DNA of 64,000 nucleotides from Rhynchopus sp. YZ270_cl-10 (taxonomy: Eukaryota > Euglenozoa > Diplonemea > Diplonemida > Diplonemidae), in the NCBI GenBank assembly GCA_964035575.1, contig OZ037912.1:62001-126000 (forward strand), in the 5' to 3' direction. The position numbers were made by a program, and so were the translations under genes. The notes beneath the pieces were generated by a model, which made no database searches, was not told the DNA's origin, and saw nothing but the letters and a program-made list of their open reading frames with translations. Position 1 is the first letter of the stretch; each line of letters opens with the position of its first letter. Shown here in pieces: positions 1-8,844 of the stretch.

Positions 1-244
1 AAAAAAAAGAGGGGGGTTTATGAGAAGCCACTCTGTGTTTAGTCACCTTGATCACAATATTTATCGCACATCGGCTGTGTGGTCTTAGGGGGTCTAATAA
101 AAGGGAAACAGTTGCAGATTGATTCAAAAAAGCTGTTTTGTTTGCTGCTCTTATGCAGGATTCATTATTTATTTATTTGGATTGATAACGTTGACACCTC
201 GCTTTTTTTTTCTCGTGTGGGCTCCACGATTTTTATGTTTGTTT

Positions 245-300
245 TTTTTGAAAAACTTGGTTGTATTAGTGTAGCCACCCTAGAGTGTGCTCCACTATAT
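245..300 (+). repeat. Short dispersed repeat, copy 1
   Basis: About 55 bases beginning with an aaaacttggttgtattagtg-type word and ending near ccactatat recur almost unchanged at 6505-6560. Both copies have T-rich flanks and no coding content. Confidence 0.6.
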
Positions 301-464
301 GCTTTTTTGTGTATTTTCAAAAAGGAGGGAGAGAATTGGTACATCTATGATCGTCTCCGTGAGACACGCAACAGGCTGTGAGAGCTTACTGAGAGCTAGT
401 GAGGGGGGGAAAAAAAAATCTCCCCCCGTTCACAGATGGCCCACGGAAGGATACCCCCACATAC

Positions 465-596
465 CAACATAGAGGAGGACAATGGGTCCTGGTTGTCTAT
501 GATCTTCCCTTTGCCGCCTGCCTGCTGCTTTGCGGGCACGTCTTTCTTTTCATTTCGTTCTGATCCGTCTGCCTCACTTGATGCACCACACCCCAT
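465..596 (-). CDS. First exon of an MGC (acylated) protein, partial at left edge
   Basis: Exon 1 encodes 44 residues beginning MGCGASSEADG. Gly2 plus Cys3 is the classic dual N-myristoylation/palmitoylation context, so the product is probably tethered to a membrane; in flagellates such proteins are often ciliary or plasma-membrane proteins. The rest of the exon is hydrophilic (Lys, Asp, Gln, Gly). The reading frame meets a GTATGT donor directly after a complete Leu codon (intron from 464 downward), so the gene continues left of the window. The start is supported by a possible AG acceptor (tgtccgcag) about 16 bases upstream of the ATG. No domain can be named from 44 residues. It is the last gene of the minus-strand cluster in this window. 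Confidence 0.6.
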
Positions 597-1444
597 TGCG
601 CACGCAAGGTTGCTGCGGACACTACGCCGTTACCTTCCACAAAAGGGAAATAGGAGATGTCAAGACAGCCTGCAGCCTGCCACACTGAGATCTTGGGCGG
701 GTCAGGCCTACGCTCCAAATAGAAGGGGGGAAAGAGGGAACCAAGATGCGATACGTATGTGTAAGGTGTAAGGTGTAAGGTGGGAGGTGGGAGGTGGGAG
801 GTGGGAGGAAGAGGCAGGGGAAAAAACTGAAAAAAGGCGTGTGAGGCCCAAATCAAGATCGGGGCCCCCTGGTTGTGTAAGGAAAACCCCCCAAGTGGGT
901 TTAAAAAAAAAAAAGGTGGGGGTGGGTTGTGCCTGTGTGTGGTGTGGTGGTAGATATGTGCACAAAAGAGAACTGTGTTCGGTGAGATGAACCCGGGCTC
1001 GTCATGTGAGACAAAAAAAAATTGTGGCAAAAAAGTCAGGGTCACGTGCTTTGCACTAAACCCTACTGTAGGTAATCGCATGACAATAACTTTATTGGGG
1101 TGGAAATACATGCACTTTTTTACACGAGTTTTGTTTGCCAAAACCAAGTTGGTAAACGGTGTAGTGTTTGTCTCACGAACGTCGAGAGTACATAGAATTT
1201 TGTCACTCACGAGCAAAGCGAGCTTTGGCAATAACCCAACTGTTTGTTTGGCAAAGCAAAACCTGGTTTCAACAGAATTTGAAAAAAGTGTGCATTTATT
1301 CCCAATCAAATGCACCAATCCATAATGTTATTTGCTATTGAAAAAAGCAGCACTCACGATTCGTCAAGGCTGTAGAGGGAGTTGCTTTGTATGAAAACCC
1401 CTATTCCATCCATCCACATTACCCCGACAGGCAAAAAGCAAACC

Positions 1445-1506
1445 CAGGGAAATAGCTCCATATACCGAATTATGCGACATCGCATAATTCTGGATTTTTT
1501 GGGGAC

Positions 1507-1539
<33 letters not shown>

Positions 1540-2001
1540 GGATTTTTGGGCACTTTTGGGGGCCCCTCGCCGCGGACCCCCAGATCTCCCAGATGACTGG
1601 AATGATGGAACCTTAAAATTTTCGCTCGCTGCGCTTGCAGATGTGCCGTACCCCTTAATTTTTTTTTGCCTGCGGCGCCATTTTCCTTTTTTGCTCCGCA
1701 AAAAAAGGGTTTGTTGAGTGACTGTGTGGTTGTAAACCAGCATTTTTACACCGTACCCTATTTTTTTTTTCGCCTGCGGCGCCATTTATTTTTTTCCATA
1801 CGGTTAGTGGAACGTAAGGTGCAAGACCAAGCTCCGTAATAAGGGATTACATTCCGTTTTTGGTTATCTCGCAATTTGACCTTTCGCCTCTCCACTCAGG
1901 GAGGCTTGCGCGAAGCGCAACGACCGCTTTCGACCGGGCGGAAAAAAAATTTCGTTTTCGCATAATTCCTGATTTTGGAGGAAAACCAAGCTATTTCCCT
2001 G
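1445..2001. mobile_element. hAT-like MITE with perfect 8-bp target duplication
   Basis: The element opens with CAGGGAAATAGCT and closes with its inverted copy AGCTATTTCCCTG. Subterminal copies of GAATTATGCGA lie in opposite orientation. It is flanked on both sides by the same eight bases, AGCAAACC (1437-1444 and 2002-2009). Terminal CAGGG with an 8-bp target duplication is typical of hAT transposons. At 557 bp with no ORF it is non-autonomous. It contains a 29-base A run and two TGCGGCGCCAT words. The intact duplication suggests a fairly young insertion. Confidence 0.75.
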
Positions 2002-2028
2002 AGCAAACCAGGCACTCCGCTAGGTACT

Positions 2029-2058
2029 AAAGTTCTGTTGATTGTCAACAGAACTTTT
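2029..2058. repeat. Perfect short hairpin
   Basis: AAAGTTCTGTTG and its inverted copy CAACAGAACTTT are separated by only a few bases, a near-perfect 30-base stem-loop between the hAT-like MITE and the next inverted repeat. Confidence 0.6.
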
Positions 2059-2084
2059 TGAAAATGGGGAAAAAAAGAAAAAAA

Positions 2085-2517
2085 AACAAGTAATTGCTAT
2101 CGGAAAAAAAACGGCGTGTGCTGTGGAACTCCACCCTGTAGAAGTAACCTACAACACACCCAGCACTCTGCTCTTCTGCAGGTATGATAACGCTCTTCGT
2201 ACCCACTGGGACGCCTGCATCTGAAATGTTCAAGAAGGGGGGCTGTCCTCTTCATCCAGCACCATCTGATCGAGAGCGTTGTTGGACGTAGTCTCGGCAG
2301 GCTCGGCGTGTTTCAGCTCGTTTTTGTCCACAGGGTCCCACGCAGTGTCGTCGTCGTTGGAGCAGTGCGGAAGAAGCACAGAATGCACAAACGACAACAC
2401 GTCGATCACACCAGGCACATCAGCACCTCCAGCAAATCGTTTGGATGCTACGGTGCTTTCGAAATCACGCGGGGTTTTCCACAGCACACCCCGTTTTTTT
2501 CTTAGCAATTACTTGTT
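2085..2517. repeat. Foldback segment with 45-bp inverted ends around a coding-like stretch
   Basis: The stretch near 2085-2135 (acaagtaattgct, then an A run, then gtgtgctgtgg) is repeated in inverted orientation at 2474-2517 with roughly 85% identity by eye. The intervening 340 bases hold the open minus-strand frame listed separately. No target duplication was found, so it could be a foldback element or a local inverted duplication. Confidence 0.45.
2230..2508 (-). CDS. Possible terminal exon of an unidentified gene
   Basis: An open minus-strand frame of about 90 codons ends with an acidic tail (VLDEEDSPPS, stop). It includes stretches such as ADVPGVIDVLSFVHSVLLP. Composition and codon use resemble real coding DNA better than the opposite frames. 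There is no convincing ATG or pyrimidine-rich acceptor, and the 5' part overlaps an inverted repeat. It may be the last exon of a gene whose upstream exons lie before 4740, or a captured fragment. Product unknown. Confidence 0.3.
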   Translation of the reverse strand: MLRKKRGVLWKTPRDFESTVASKRFAGGADVPGVIDVLSFVHSVLLPHCSNDDDTAWDPVDKNELKHAEPAETTSNNALDQMVLDEEDSPPS

Positions 2518-2622
2518 CTTGTTGTTATTGTAATTTTCAACCACCTTCCTTCAACCCTTGTAGGATCAGTTCTTATTTTTTTTCGCGAAAACTTGAAATT
2601 ACACATTTCAAGAGAACAAATT

Positions 2623-3406
2623 AAAAAGGGTCCTTATTTGCATTTTTGGGCTCCGCCCGTGCAGTGGTGGGGTCAATCTCGAAAATTGGACAATTTTTTG
2701 ACCACTTAAATTTTGAGAAATATGAGCCCGGTTCCTTATACGTGGGGCCCATTTTCGGCTAAAATTTTCCTCAAAATCTGGTTTTGTAAAATTGACCCTT
2801 TACTCCCCCCCCACATCGATTTCAATACTATACCTTACTTCACCTACGGTTGCCCTTACAGAAGGAAGGTAAGTTGAAAAAGGGTCCTTATTTGCATTTT
2901 TGGGCTCCGCCCGTGCAGTGGTGGGGTCAATCTCGAAAATTGGACAATTTTTTGACCACTTAAATTTTGAGAAATATGAGCCCGGTTCCTTATACGTGGG
3001 GCCCATTTTCGGCTAAAATTTTCCTCAAAATCTGGTTTTGTAAAATTGACCCTTTACTCCCCCCCCACATCGATTTCAATACTATACCTTACTTCACCTA
3101 CGGTTGCCCTTACAGGGGGGGTGAAGGAAGGTAAGTTGAAAAGGGTCCTTATTTGCATTTTTGGGCTCCGCCCGTGCAGTGGTGGGGTCAATCTCGAAAA
3201 TTGGACAATTTTTTGACCACTTAAATTTTGAGAAATATGAGCCCGGTTCCTTATACGTGGGGCCCATTTTCGGCTAAAATTTTCCTCAAAATCTGGTTTT
3301 GTAAAATTGACCCTTTACTCCCCCCCCCACATCGATTTCAATACTATACCTTACTTCACCTACGGTTGCCCTTACAGGGGGGGGTGAAGGAAGGTAAGTT
3401 GAAAAA
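2623..3406. repeat. Tandem satellite, about three 255-bp units
   Basis: Three head-to-tail units start at about 2623, 2877 and 3138. Each contains a gggctccgcccgtgcagtgg word, a GTGGTGGGGTCAATCTCG word and an ATACGTGGGGCCC word. Units are nearly identical and differ mainly in C/G homopolymer length and a short GA-rich insertion. Diverged relatives recur at 13480-14110 within a separate element, so this is a dispersed repeat family that has also been locally amplified. Confidence 0.85.
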
Positions 3407-3527
3407 GTTCTGCTAAGTGGTTCAGACCCGTTCTACCTGTCAAAAAAGCTCAGGAGAAGAAGATATGGAGAGGTGAGTGCTCAAACGTCCCAAAAAAGTC
3501 AAAATCGGGCGTTGGTAAAAAAAAAAG

Positions 3528-3631
3528 TTGCGTACCGTGCGCCTGCGGCGCAAGCATGTACCCCACCAACGTGGACCATCAACAGAATATTTTCAAAATC
3601 GGAAATCCTAGCGGAGAGCCTGGAGCAAACC

Positions 3632-3666
<35 letters not shown>

Positions 3667-4200
3667 TCAAAGGCACGATGCCGAAGACCAAAAAAGGAAA
3701 GGGAAATACGATGACACAGTTCACCTCGCAGAGTGGGGGCCTACGAATGGGCCTGGGAGAAGTTTTGTCGAGCCCAGGGCGGTGTCGTGGTGAAAACACT
3801 CGCTCGAAGTCTGGTTGCGTTGTGTGTGCTCGCCTGACAGAAACGCACGAGCTCCAACCGTTTGATGTGGAAACAGTTCATGGCTGTGCACCCTGCTTTT
3901 GCAGACGCATTCTCTCCTCAGACCTACTACGCATCATTCTCATACTCAAATCCGGCTAGTAGTCTCAGCGAACACGACGGCTGCAAGACTAGCCGAGGTT
4001 GACCCACACTCCTTAAAGGACACAGGGACGAAGTAGGAATTGGGAAGAAGAAGGAATAAACCTTCAAAAAAAAAATGCCTTTCTACGAGGGTAGATCGCG
4101 CGACATTTTCCCGTACGTCATGGCCGAGGTTAGCTGGATACAGAAGGCGGTGCGTTGTGGACATGTTTGCAGGATTGTGTTTTTCCCATTTCTCGGATGC
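3528..4200 (+). pseudogene. Coding-like remnant on the plus strand
   Basis: After a 30-base A run at 3633-3664, plus-strand pieces with protein-like codon use appear in different frames. Examples are WEKFCRAQGGVVVKTLARS near 3745, AFADAFSPQTYYASFSYSNP near 3895 and MPFYEGRSRDIFPYVMAEVS from 4076. No single frame stays open through the segment. A repeated word GCGTACCGTGCGCCTGCGGC lies at its left end. It looks like a decayed gene copy or captured exons; the family was not recognised. Confidence 0.3.
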
Positions 4201-4740
4201 GTTTCAATGAAATCATGTAGAAAAGGTTTGATGTAGGTTTTTACTATTTTTTTTTAGCAAAAAAAATATAAAAAAACGAAGTTAGCAAAGTGAGCAACGC
4301 CTCTACGGACGTAGACAAACACCAGTACTCCAAGAAATGCACATGGCATCCCTCCCCTCCCCCTACCCCCCTCCCCTCTACCCCTCCCCTCTATCCCTCC
4401 CCTCATGGTCCCCGTATGACGTATGGAGTATCTCCCCATCAGAAGGTGCACTACAACCATGTTGTGCTGCATTCCACTGCCACAACAACAAACAACACAT
4501 CATAAGCACTACGCACCAGGTGTGGTGGTGCGCCGTCTGCAAAGGTGAGCACAGCATCCACACGCTGTGGGTGTGGATGTGGGGTGTCTCCATCACCTTC
4601 CACACAAAGCGACACACATCACAAACACTACGTGCCATTACCACCCCCCACCCCCACCCCTGAGAACGGCCACCAAGGCAAAACGCTTTGAACGTTGTGT
4701 CATCCATTACCCCCCCTCCCCCCGCCCTATTGGGGTTGTC
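4201..4740. other. Intergenic, C/T-rich tract
   Basis: This is the spacer downstream of the FAM50 gene. Positions 4345-4405 are almost pure pyrimidine on the plus strand (ccctcccctc-type repeats). The open frames here overlap each other in several frames and look like composition effects. No gene seen. Confidence 0.5.
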
Positions 4741-6239
4741 TCAGACAAGACGTGTCGAAAACGTAGGTCGTGCATCACCGCATCGCATGCATTTGGTAGG
4801 ATTCTTCGACCCCCAGTTAAGTGTCTTGCAGTTCGGGCAGTTCCAATCCCCGGTTTGACCGGACTTCCAGTCTTTCCGATAGTTTTTCGAGAAGTCGAAG
4901 TGCTCCCAATCCTTCGCTGGGGGGGCTTCTTTGTTGAGGGCGTACCATTTTGCGCAGACGATGGCGGTGGTTTTGCGGCGGCCTCCTTCGTCCACGACGG
5001 TGCCGAACTCACAGAGCTTGCCGCTGCGGCCTTCGGCGCGCACTGTAAGCAGGTCATAGAAGCGGGTGTCGGGGGGGAGGATGAGGTCTTCTTTGACGAA
5101 CATCGCGTCTGCGACGGTCTTCAGCTCTGTGTTTGCGTTGATGCATTGCTGGACAAACTGCGCAATGGTGGTCGCCTGCGTGACAGTCTCAGTGTAGCGC
5201 CGCCTCTCAGGGTACACGTTGTACGCGACCACTAAGGTTTCTGCGAGCTCGGCGGCCTTCTTGGCTTCGTACTCCTGCTCCACAGCACGGCGCTTTTCGG
5301 CAGCCTCCTTCGCGAGGCGTTCCTTGTCTTCGCCGTATCGTTTGATGGTTGTTGTGGTGGTGGTTGTAGCTTCGTCGTCTGAGTCCTGAAACGACAAAGC
5401 CGGTGTTTTCTTCTGTTTCTTCTGCCGTTTTGTGTTGGTACGGTCGCCACGTGCTTCAAGCTCTTTGCGTTTGTTAGCGTATTCTTCCTGAAAAGTGGTT
5501 TGTAGTGGTGATTAGTTAATGCTTTTCGTCACCTTTTAAATTTTGACTTGAAAATTTACAAAAAAGCCCCTCAAGGAGTGTGGTGATGCAGCAGGCTTCT
5601 TTAGCGCTGTGTGCTTGGAAAGCGGAAGGCCCCCTCAGTGAGGCTCCGACAGTGAACGTGGCCTGTCTGTAGACAGCCCGAACAAGAGACGCAAAGAGAT
5701 GTCGTCGCAGGTGTGTGCAAAGGGGAGCATCAAGCGGTCTATGACAAAGAAGCTGGACTTTGACACTAAGGACCTTGTAGCGCTGGGTGCACTGAAGACA
5801 GAGACGCTGCTGCCGAGACACAGTCGGAGGAGCGAGACGAAGGTGCATGCTCGAACGGAAAAAAAATGGAAGAAAAAAAAAGGATAAACGCCAAAAGTGC
5901 GAAAGAGTAAAGGGGCACTCTCGTGACAGCGTGGTGCAAATGAGCGGTGTAGGTGGAACCCCAAACCATGCAAATCCTACATCCATTTCGAGGCTAAAGA
6001 AAAACCCCTCTAAGATGTGATGTGATGTGGTGCAATCCTTTCTTTTCGCTTTGGATACGCAGGAAACAACGCTGGGTTTGAGACGCAGTCTCTTTCGCTA
6101 CGAGGACCGTTTCTCCAGGGGGATAAGGGTAGAGGGGGAGTGGCTATACCTTGGTGACAAGCCCGACAGTAGCCTCCGCCAGACGTTTATCCAAAGACTT
6201 GCCTGCGGTGGCGAACTTCGGAAGCTTGTTGTCGGACAT
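4741..6239 (-). CDS. FAM50: FAM50/XAP5-family spliceosomal protein with C-terminal RanBP2-type zinc finger
   Basis: Two exons, 6239-6150 and 5487-4741, are joined across a 662-bp intron (donor GTATAG, acceptor ttttcag, phase 0) and give 278 residues. The joined product follows the animal FAM50A/XAP5 order: an EATVGLVTKEEY segment at about residues 22-33, a basic KKQKKTPALSF segment near residues 54-64, an acidic linker, then the XAP5 core with FVKEDLILPPDTRFYDLL and KWYALNK...DWEHFD. FAM50 proteins associate with the spliceosome in the nucleus. The last 35 residues add a finger, GDWNCPNCKTLNW...CMRC, resembling the RNA-binding ZRANB2/RBZ type; DW and NW are kept, but the inner Cys pair is two residues further apart than usual. 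Human FAM50 has no such finger. The start ATG is supported by agreement of exon 1 with FAM50A. The N-terminus is shorter than in animals. Confidence 0.88.
5543..5998 (+). repeat. Dispersed repeat in the FAM50 intron, enclosing a coding-like plus-strand segment
   Basis: The left end (tttgacttgaaaatttacaa, near 5543) and the right end (aaccatgcaaatcctacatcc, near 5965) match the two ends of a repeat that is continuous at 48620-48735 and partial at 16805-16845. Between them, from about 5640 to 5885, a plus-strand frame of more than 75 codons (SDSERGLSVDSPNKRRKEMS, later TKKLDFDTKDLVALGALKTE) has codon use like real genes, although the FAM50 gene is on the other strand. This may be an exon fragment carried by the repeat. 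Confidence 0.4.
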
Positions 6240-6504
6240 TGTGCCTTTTTGTTGTGTTGGGGGTGGGGCGGGAGTCTTGCAATGAGCGGTTCCCTCTCCC
6301 CTTTCCTCCCCTCCTTTGATGGTGTTGACAAAGTGTTGGAATAGTGTAGTTGCCATTTGTGCAAAAAGCTCCACAACGGGTTTGCAAAAAGACACAAAAA
6401 ACGCCCCGCATACCTCTCCTTGCTCAAAAGGGCACGACGTATGCTATGGTATTGTGCAGAAGGAGAGAAGGGAAAGGAATAGGGGCCCTTTTTGTTTTTC
6501 GTTT

Positions 6505-6560
6505 TTTGAAAACTTGGTTGTATTAGTGTAGCCACCCTAGAGTGTGCTCCACTATATCGT
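6505..6560 (+). repeat. Short dispersed repeat, copy 2
   Basis: Near-identical to 245-300, in the spacer upstream of the FAM50 start codon. The remainder of 6240-6837 is spacer with short Pro/Gly-biased open frames and no gene seen. Confidence 0.6.
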
Positions 6561-6837
6561 TTTTTTTTCGCCCTAAAACACTGAATCGTGTTCATTTCGT
6601 TCATATCCCACCCAAAACAAAAACCTAGAGACTGCCTGAAACGTACAGTCTTGGTCTTCAAGAATAACCCCATCATAAGAAACAGGACTAGTAAGACGCG
6701 TCTTGCCTGGAGTGCTTAGTCACTTTGAAAATACGTCCCTTCCGTCCAAAGGGGGCATAGGAGGGTAGGGGTTGCCCAGGTAGGGTAAGGCTTAAGGCTT
6801 CTCTCTTCCCCCGCCCCTCTTCTTGGGAGTGGTGTGC

Positions 6838-8411
6838 TCAGGACAAACGTTGCTGGAGGAGGACGTGGATTTTCTTTGCAGCGGTCTGCACTCTTTTCAC
6901 AGCCGCGTGCAGGTCGTACGGCGGGCATTGCATGTCGTAGGCTAGCTGTGGTGTGTGTGTGTGTGTGTTTGATAACTAATAGGGGTAATTTCTTGCGCAG
7001 AATATGGCCCCAATGTGTGTGTGTGTTTCGATGCAGTTTACCTAAGGTATTATGTGTGAATTACAGTCATCCAACAAAGGTTGGTGGGGTAAAAACCCAC
7101 CAAATTTTTTTGAGCCCCCAAACCCACCAGTGTTTTTACCCCACCAACCTTTGTTGGATGACTGTATGTCAAGGCTGCACTTAAGGATTAGCCACAATCA
7201 ACGGAGCCAAGGTCGAGGGTGCTCAACACATGCACAGCATGAGTGGAGTTAAAAAAGGGTAAGCTTCGTAGAGGGCATCCCCACACAACCCTCTCCTCGT
7301 GCATTACCTTATATTCTGACGGATTGACGTCGCACAGTCGTGACGAAGCCTGCAACATCTCTGCTTGCCCTGCTGTGTCCGACCCCTTCAGAAGCTGCAG
7401 CACACGAAGGATCACCTCCAGCACATCCCCTGTTGCCTCCGCACTGTGCCACACAAGCTTCATCAGCACCGAATGCAGGCACGTCAGGATGCTATACTGC
7501 GGGCCAACCTCACCGTCCTGCGACTGACTCTGTGTGATGCTCCGCTCACGTTGGTGCGCCTCGATTGAGGCACGCACCTGCTCCAAATTATAGTCCGGGA
7601 GACGATGCAGGCCACGCACAATAGCCGACAATGCCTGCGCCGGAATCAAATTCACATCAACCCTGCACAGCCCCGTATACCCTATGTAGCCACTCATATG
7701 CGCACGACACTGTGCCACATCAGTATGCTCCCCTAGGTGCTGCACCTTCTCCTGCGGCTCCGTTTCGTCAACCGCATCTACCTCTGGTACGAAGGTGGCG
7801 ACGTACCGCGACCACACATTCGCAGGAGGCTTCCAAAGGGCAGGGATTTTCCCTTCTGGCGTCGATGTGTCGTCACGCTCAGAAAGCTTCCGTTTCAACG
7901 TTGCAGCCACCCCCTGGGTATGTGGATGACGACGTTTGTCTACCGGAAGAGGTTTTTTTCGTTCTTTCTGAAGATGTGCATGAAACGAAGGCACCACCGG
8001 CCCCTTTCGTGCTTCAGGGGGGCGTGAAGGGGTGCGTGAGATAATGCGTTGGAGGGACTGCCCTGGGGCAGGTCGGTCGCGTCGTGGGGGCGGTGCTTGC
8101 GGTGCGTCTGTGTTCTGTAAAAAGGGCTCTGGTTGAGTAGGGGTCGGCAGCGGGCCTGTCTTTATGCCGACTGCAGGAGAGGGTACTACCTGGTGCGGTG
8201 TGGTGCCTGGTAGTGCTGGGGGTGGAAGCTGGCCTTGTGGAGGTGGTGGCGGTGGTGGTGCAGTGCTCCCCCAAGGCTTGTCTCCGGTCAGCATGCTCAT
8301 CAGCACCTTGTTGACGCTGTTCTGGAGGTCAGAGTTCGTGCGTTCCAAATGAGCTACCCGTTCCTCCAGGTGTGCAATGCGTGCTTCGGTGGCATGAGGT
8401 AGGCCCTCCAT
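6838..8411 (-). CDS. Unrecognised protein: N-terminal coiled coil, Pro-rich middle, helical C-terminus
   Basis: Two exons, 8411-7308 and 6945-6838, flank a 362-bp intron (donor GTAATG, acceptor acacag, phase 0) and give 403 residues. Residues 8-40 form a short coiled coil (ARIAHLEERVAHLERTNSDL). Residues 45-135 are Pro-rich with a PPPPPPP run. A basic stretch follows (KERKKPLPVDKRR, KRKL). From about residue 200 to the end the protein is predicted helical and includes the exon 2 segment YDLHAAVKRVQTAAKKIHVL. Without splicing the frame would run into a mariner-like MITE, which is why the junction was chosen. No known family was recognised; a structural or scaffold role is possible but not shown. 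The start ATG at 8411 is the first in frame. The nearest upstream AG on the coding strand is about 400 bases away, beyond the GGGGT satellite. Confidence 0.72.
7064..7169. mobile_element. Tc1/mariner-like MITE inside an intron
   Basis: A 34-base arm opening TACAGTCATCCAACAAAGG is followed, after about 36 bases, by its perfect inverted copy ending CCTTTGTTGGATGACTGTA. The outermost TA on each side fits the TA target duplication, and CAGT termini fit mariner/Tc1 elements. At about 105 bp it is a hairpin MITE without coding capacity. It lies wholly inside the intron of the 6838-8411 gene. Confidence 0.75.
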
Positions 8412-8514
8412 TGCGGAGTATGAGGATAGAAGGAAAGAAGGCCAGTAGATTGATCAGCACGATAGGCAGGACGTAAATGTTACCGCATGTCAGAGATTTT
8501 TGTGATAAGGTATG

Positions 8515-8794
8515 GGGGTGGGGTGGGGTGGGGTGGGGTGGGGTGGGGTGGGGTGGGGTGGGGTGGGGTGGGGTGGGGTGGGGTGGGGTGGGGTGGGGTG
8601 GGGTGGGGTGGGGTGGGGTGGGGTGGGGTGGGGTGGGGTGGGGTGGGGTGGGGTGGGGTGGGGTGGGGTGGGGTGGGGTGGGGTGGGGTGGGGTGGGGTG
8701 GGGTGGGGTGGGGTGGGGTGGGGTGGGGTGGGGTGGGGTGGGGTGGGGTGGGGTGGGGTGGGGTGGGGTGGGGTGGGGTGGGGTGGGGTGGGGT
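8515..8794. repeat. GGGGT pentamer satellite, 56 units
   Basis: GGGGT is repeated without interruption for 280 bases. The plus strand is strongly G-quadruplex prone; the coding strand reads CCCCA. It begins about 100 bases upstream of the start codon at 8411, so it probably lies in the leader or the trans-splicing region of that gene. Shorter runs of the same unit occur at 20711-20736 and 22766-22785. Confidence 0.95.
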
Positions 8795-8844
8795 GGGGGG
8801 ATGGGGTTTTTTTTCCTGGGGTGTGTGTGGAGGGAGGTGGATGA

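Noticed and set aside
497-1318. 273-codon minus-strand frame at the left edge
   Set aside because: Pro/Phe-rich low-complexity translation of homopolymer-rich DNA, overlapping the better supported MGC exon in another frame.
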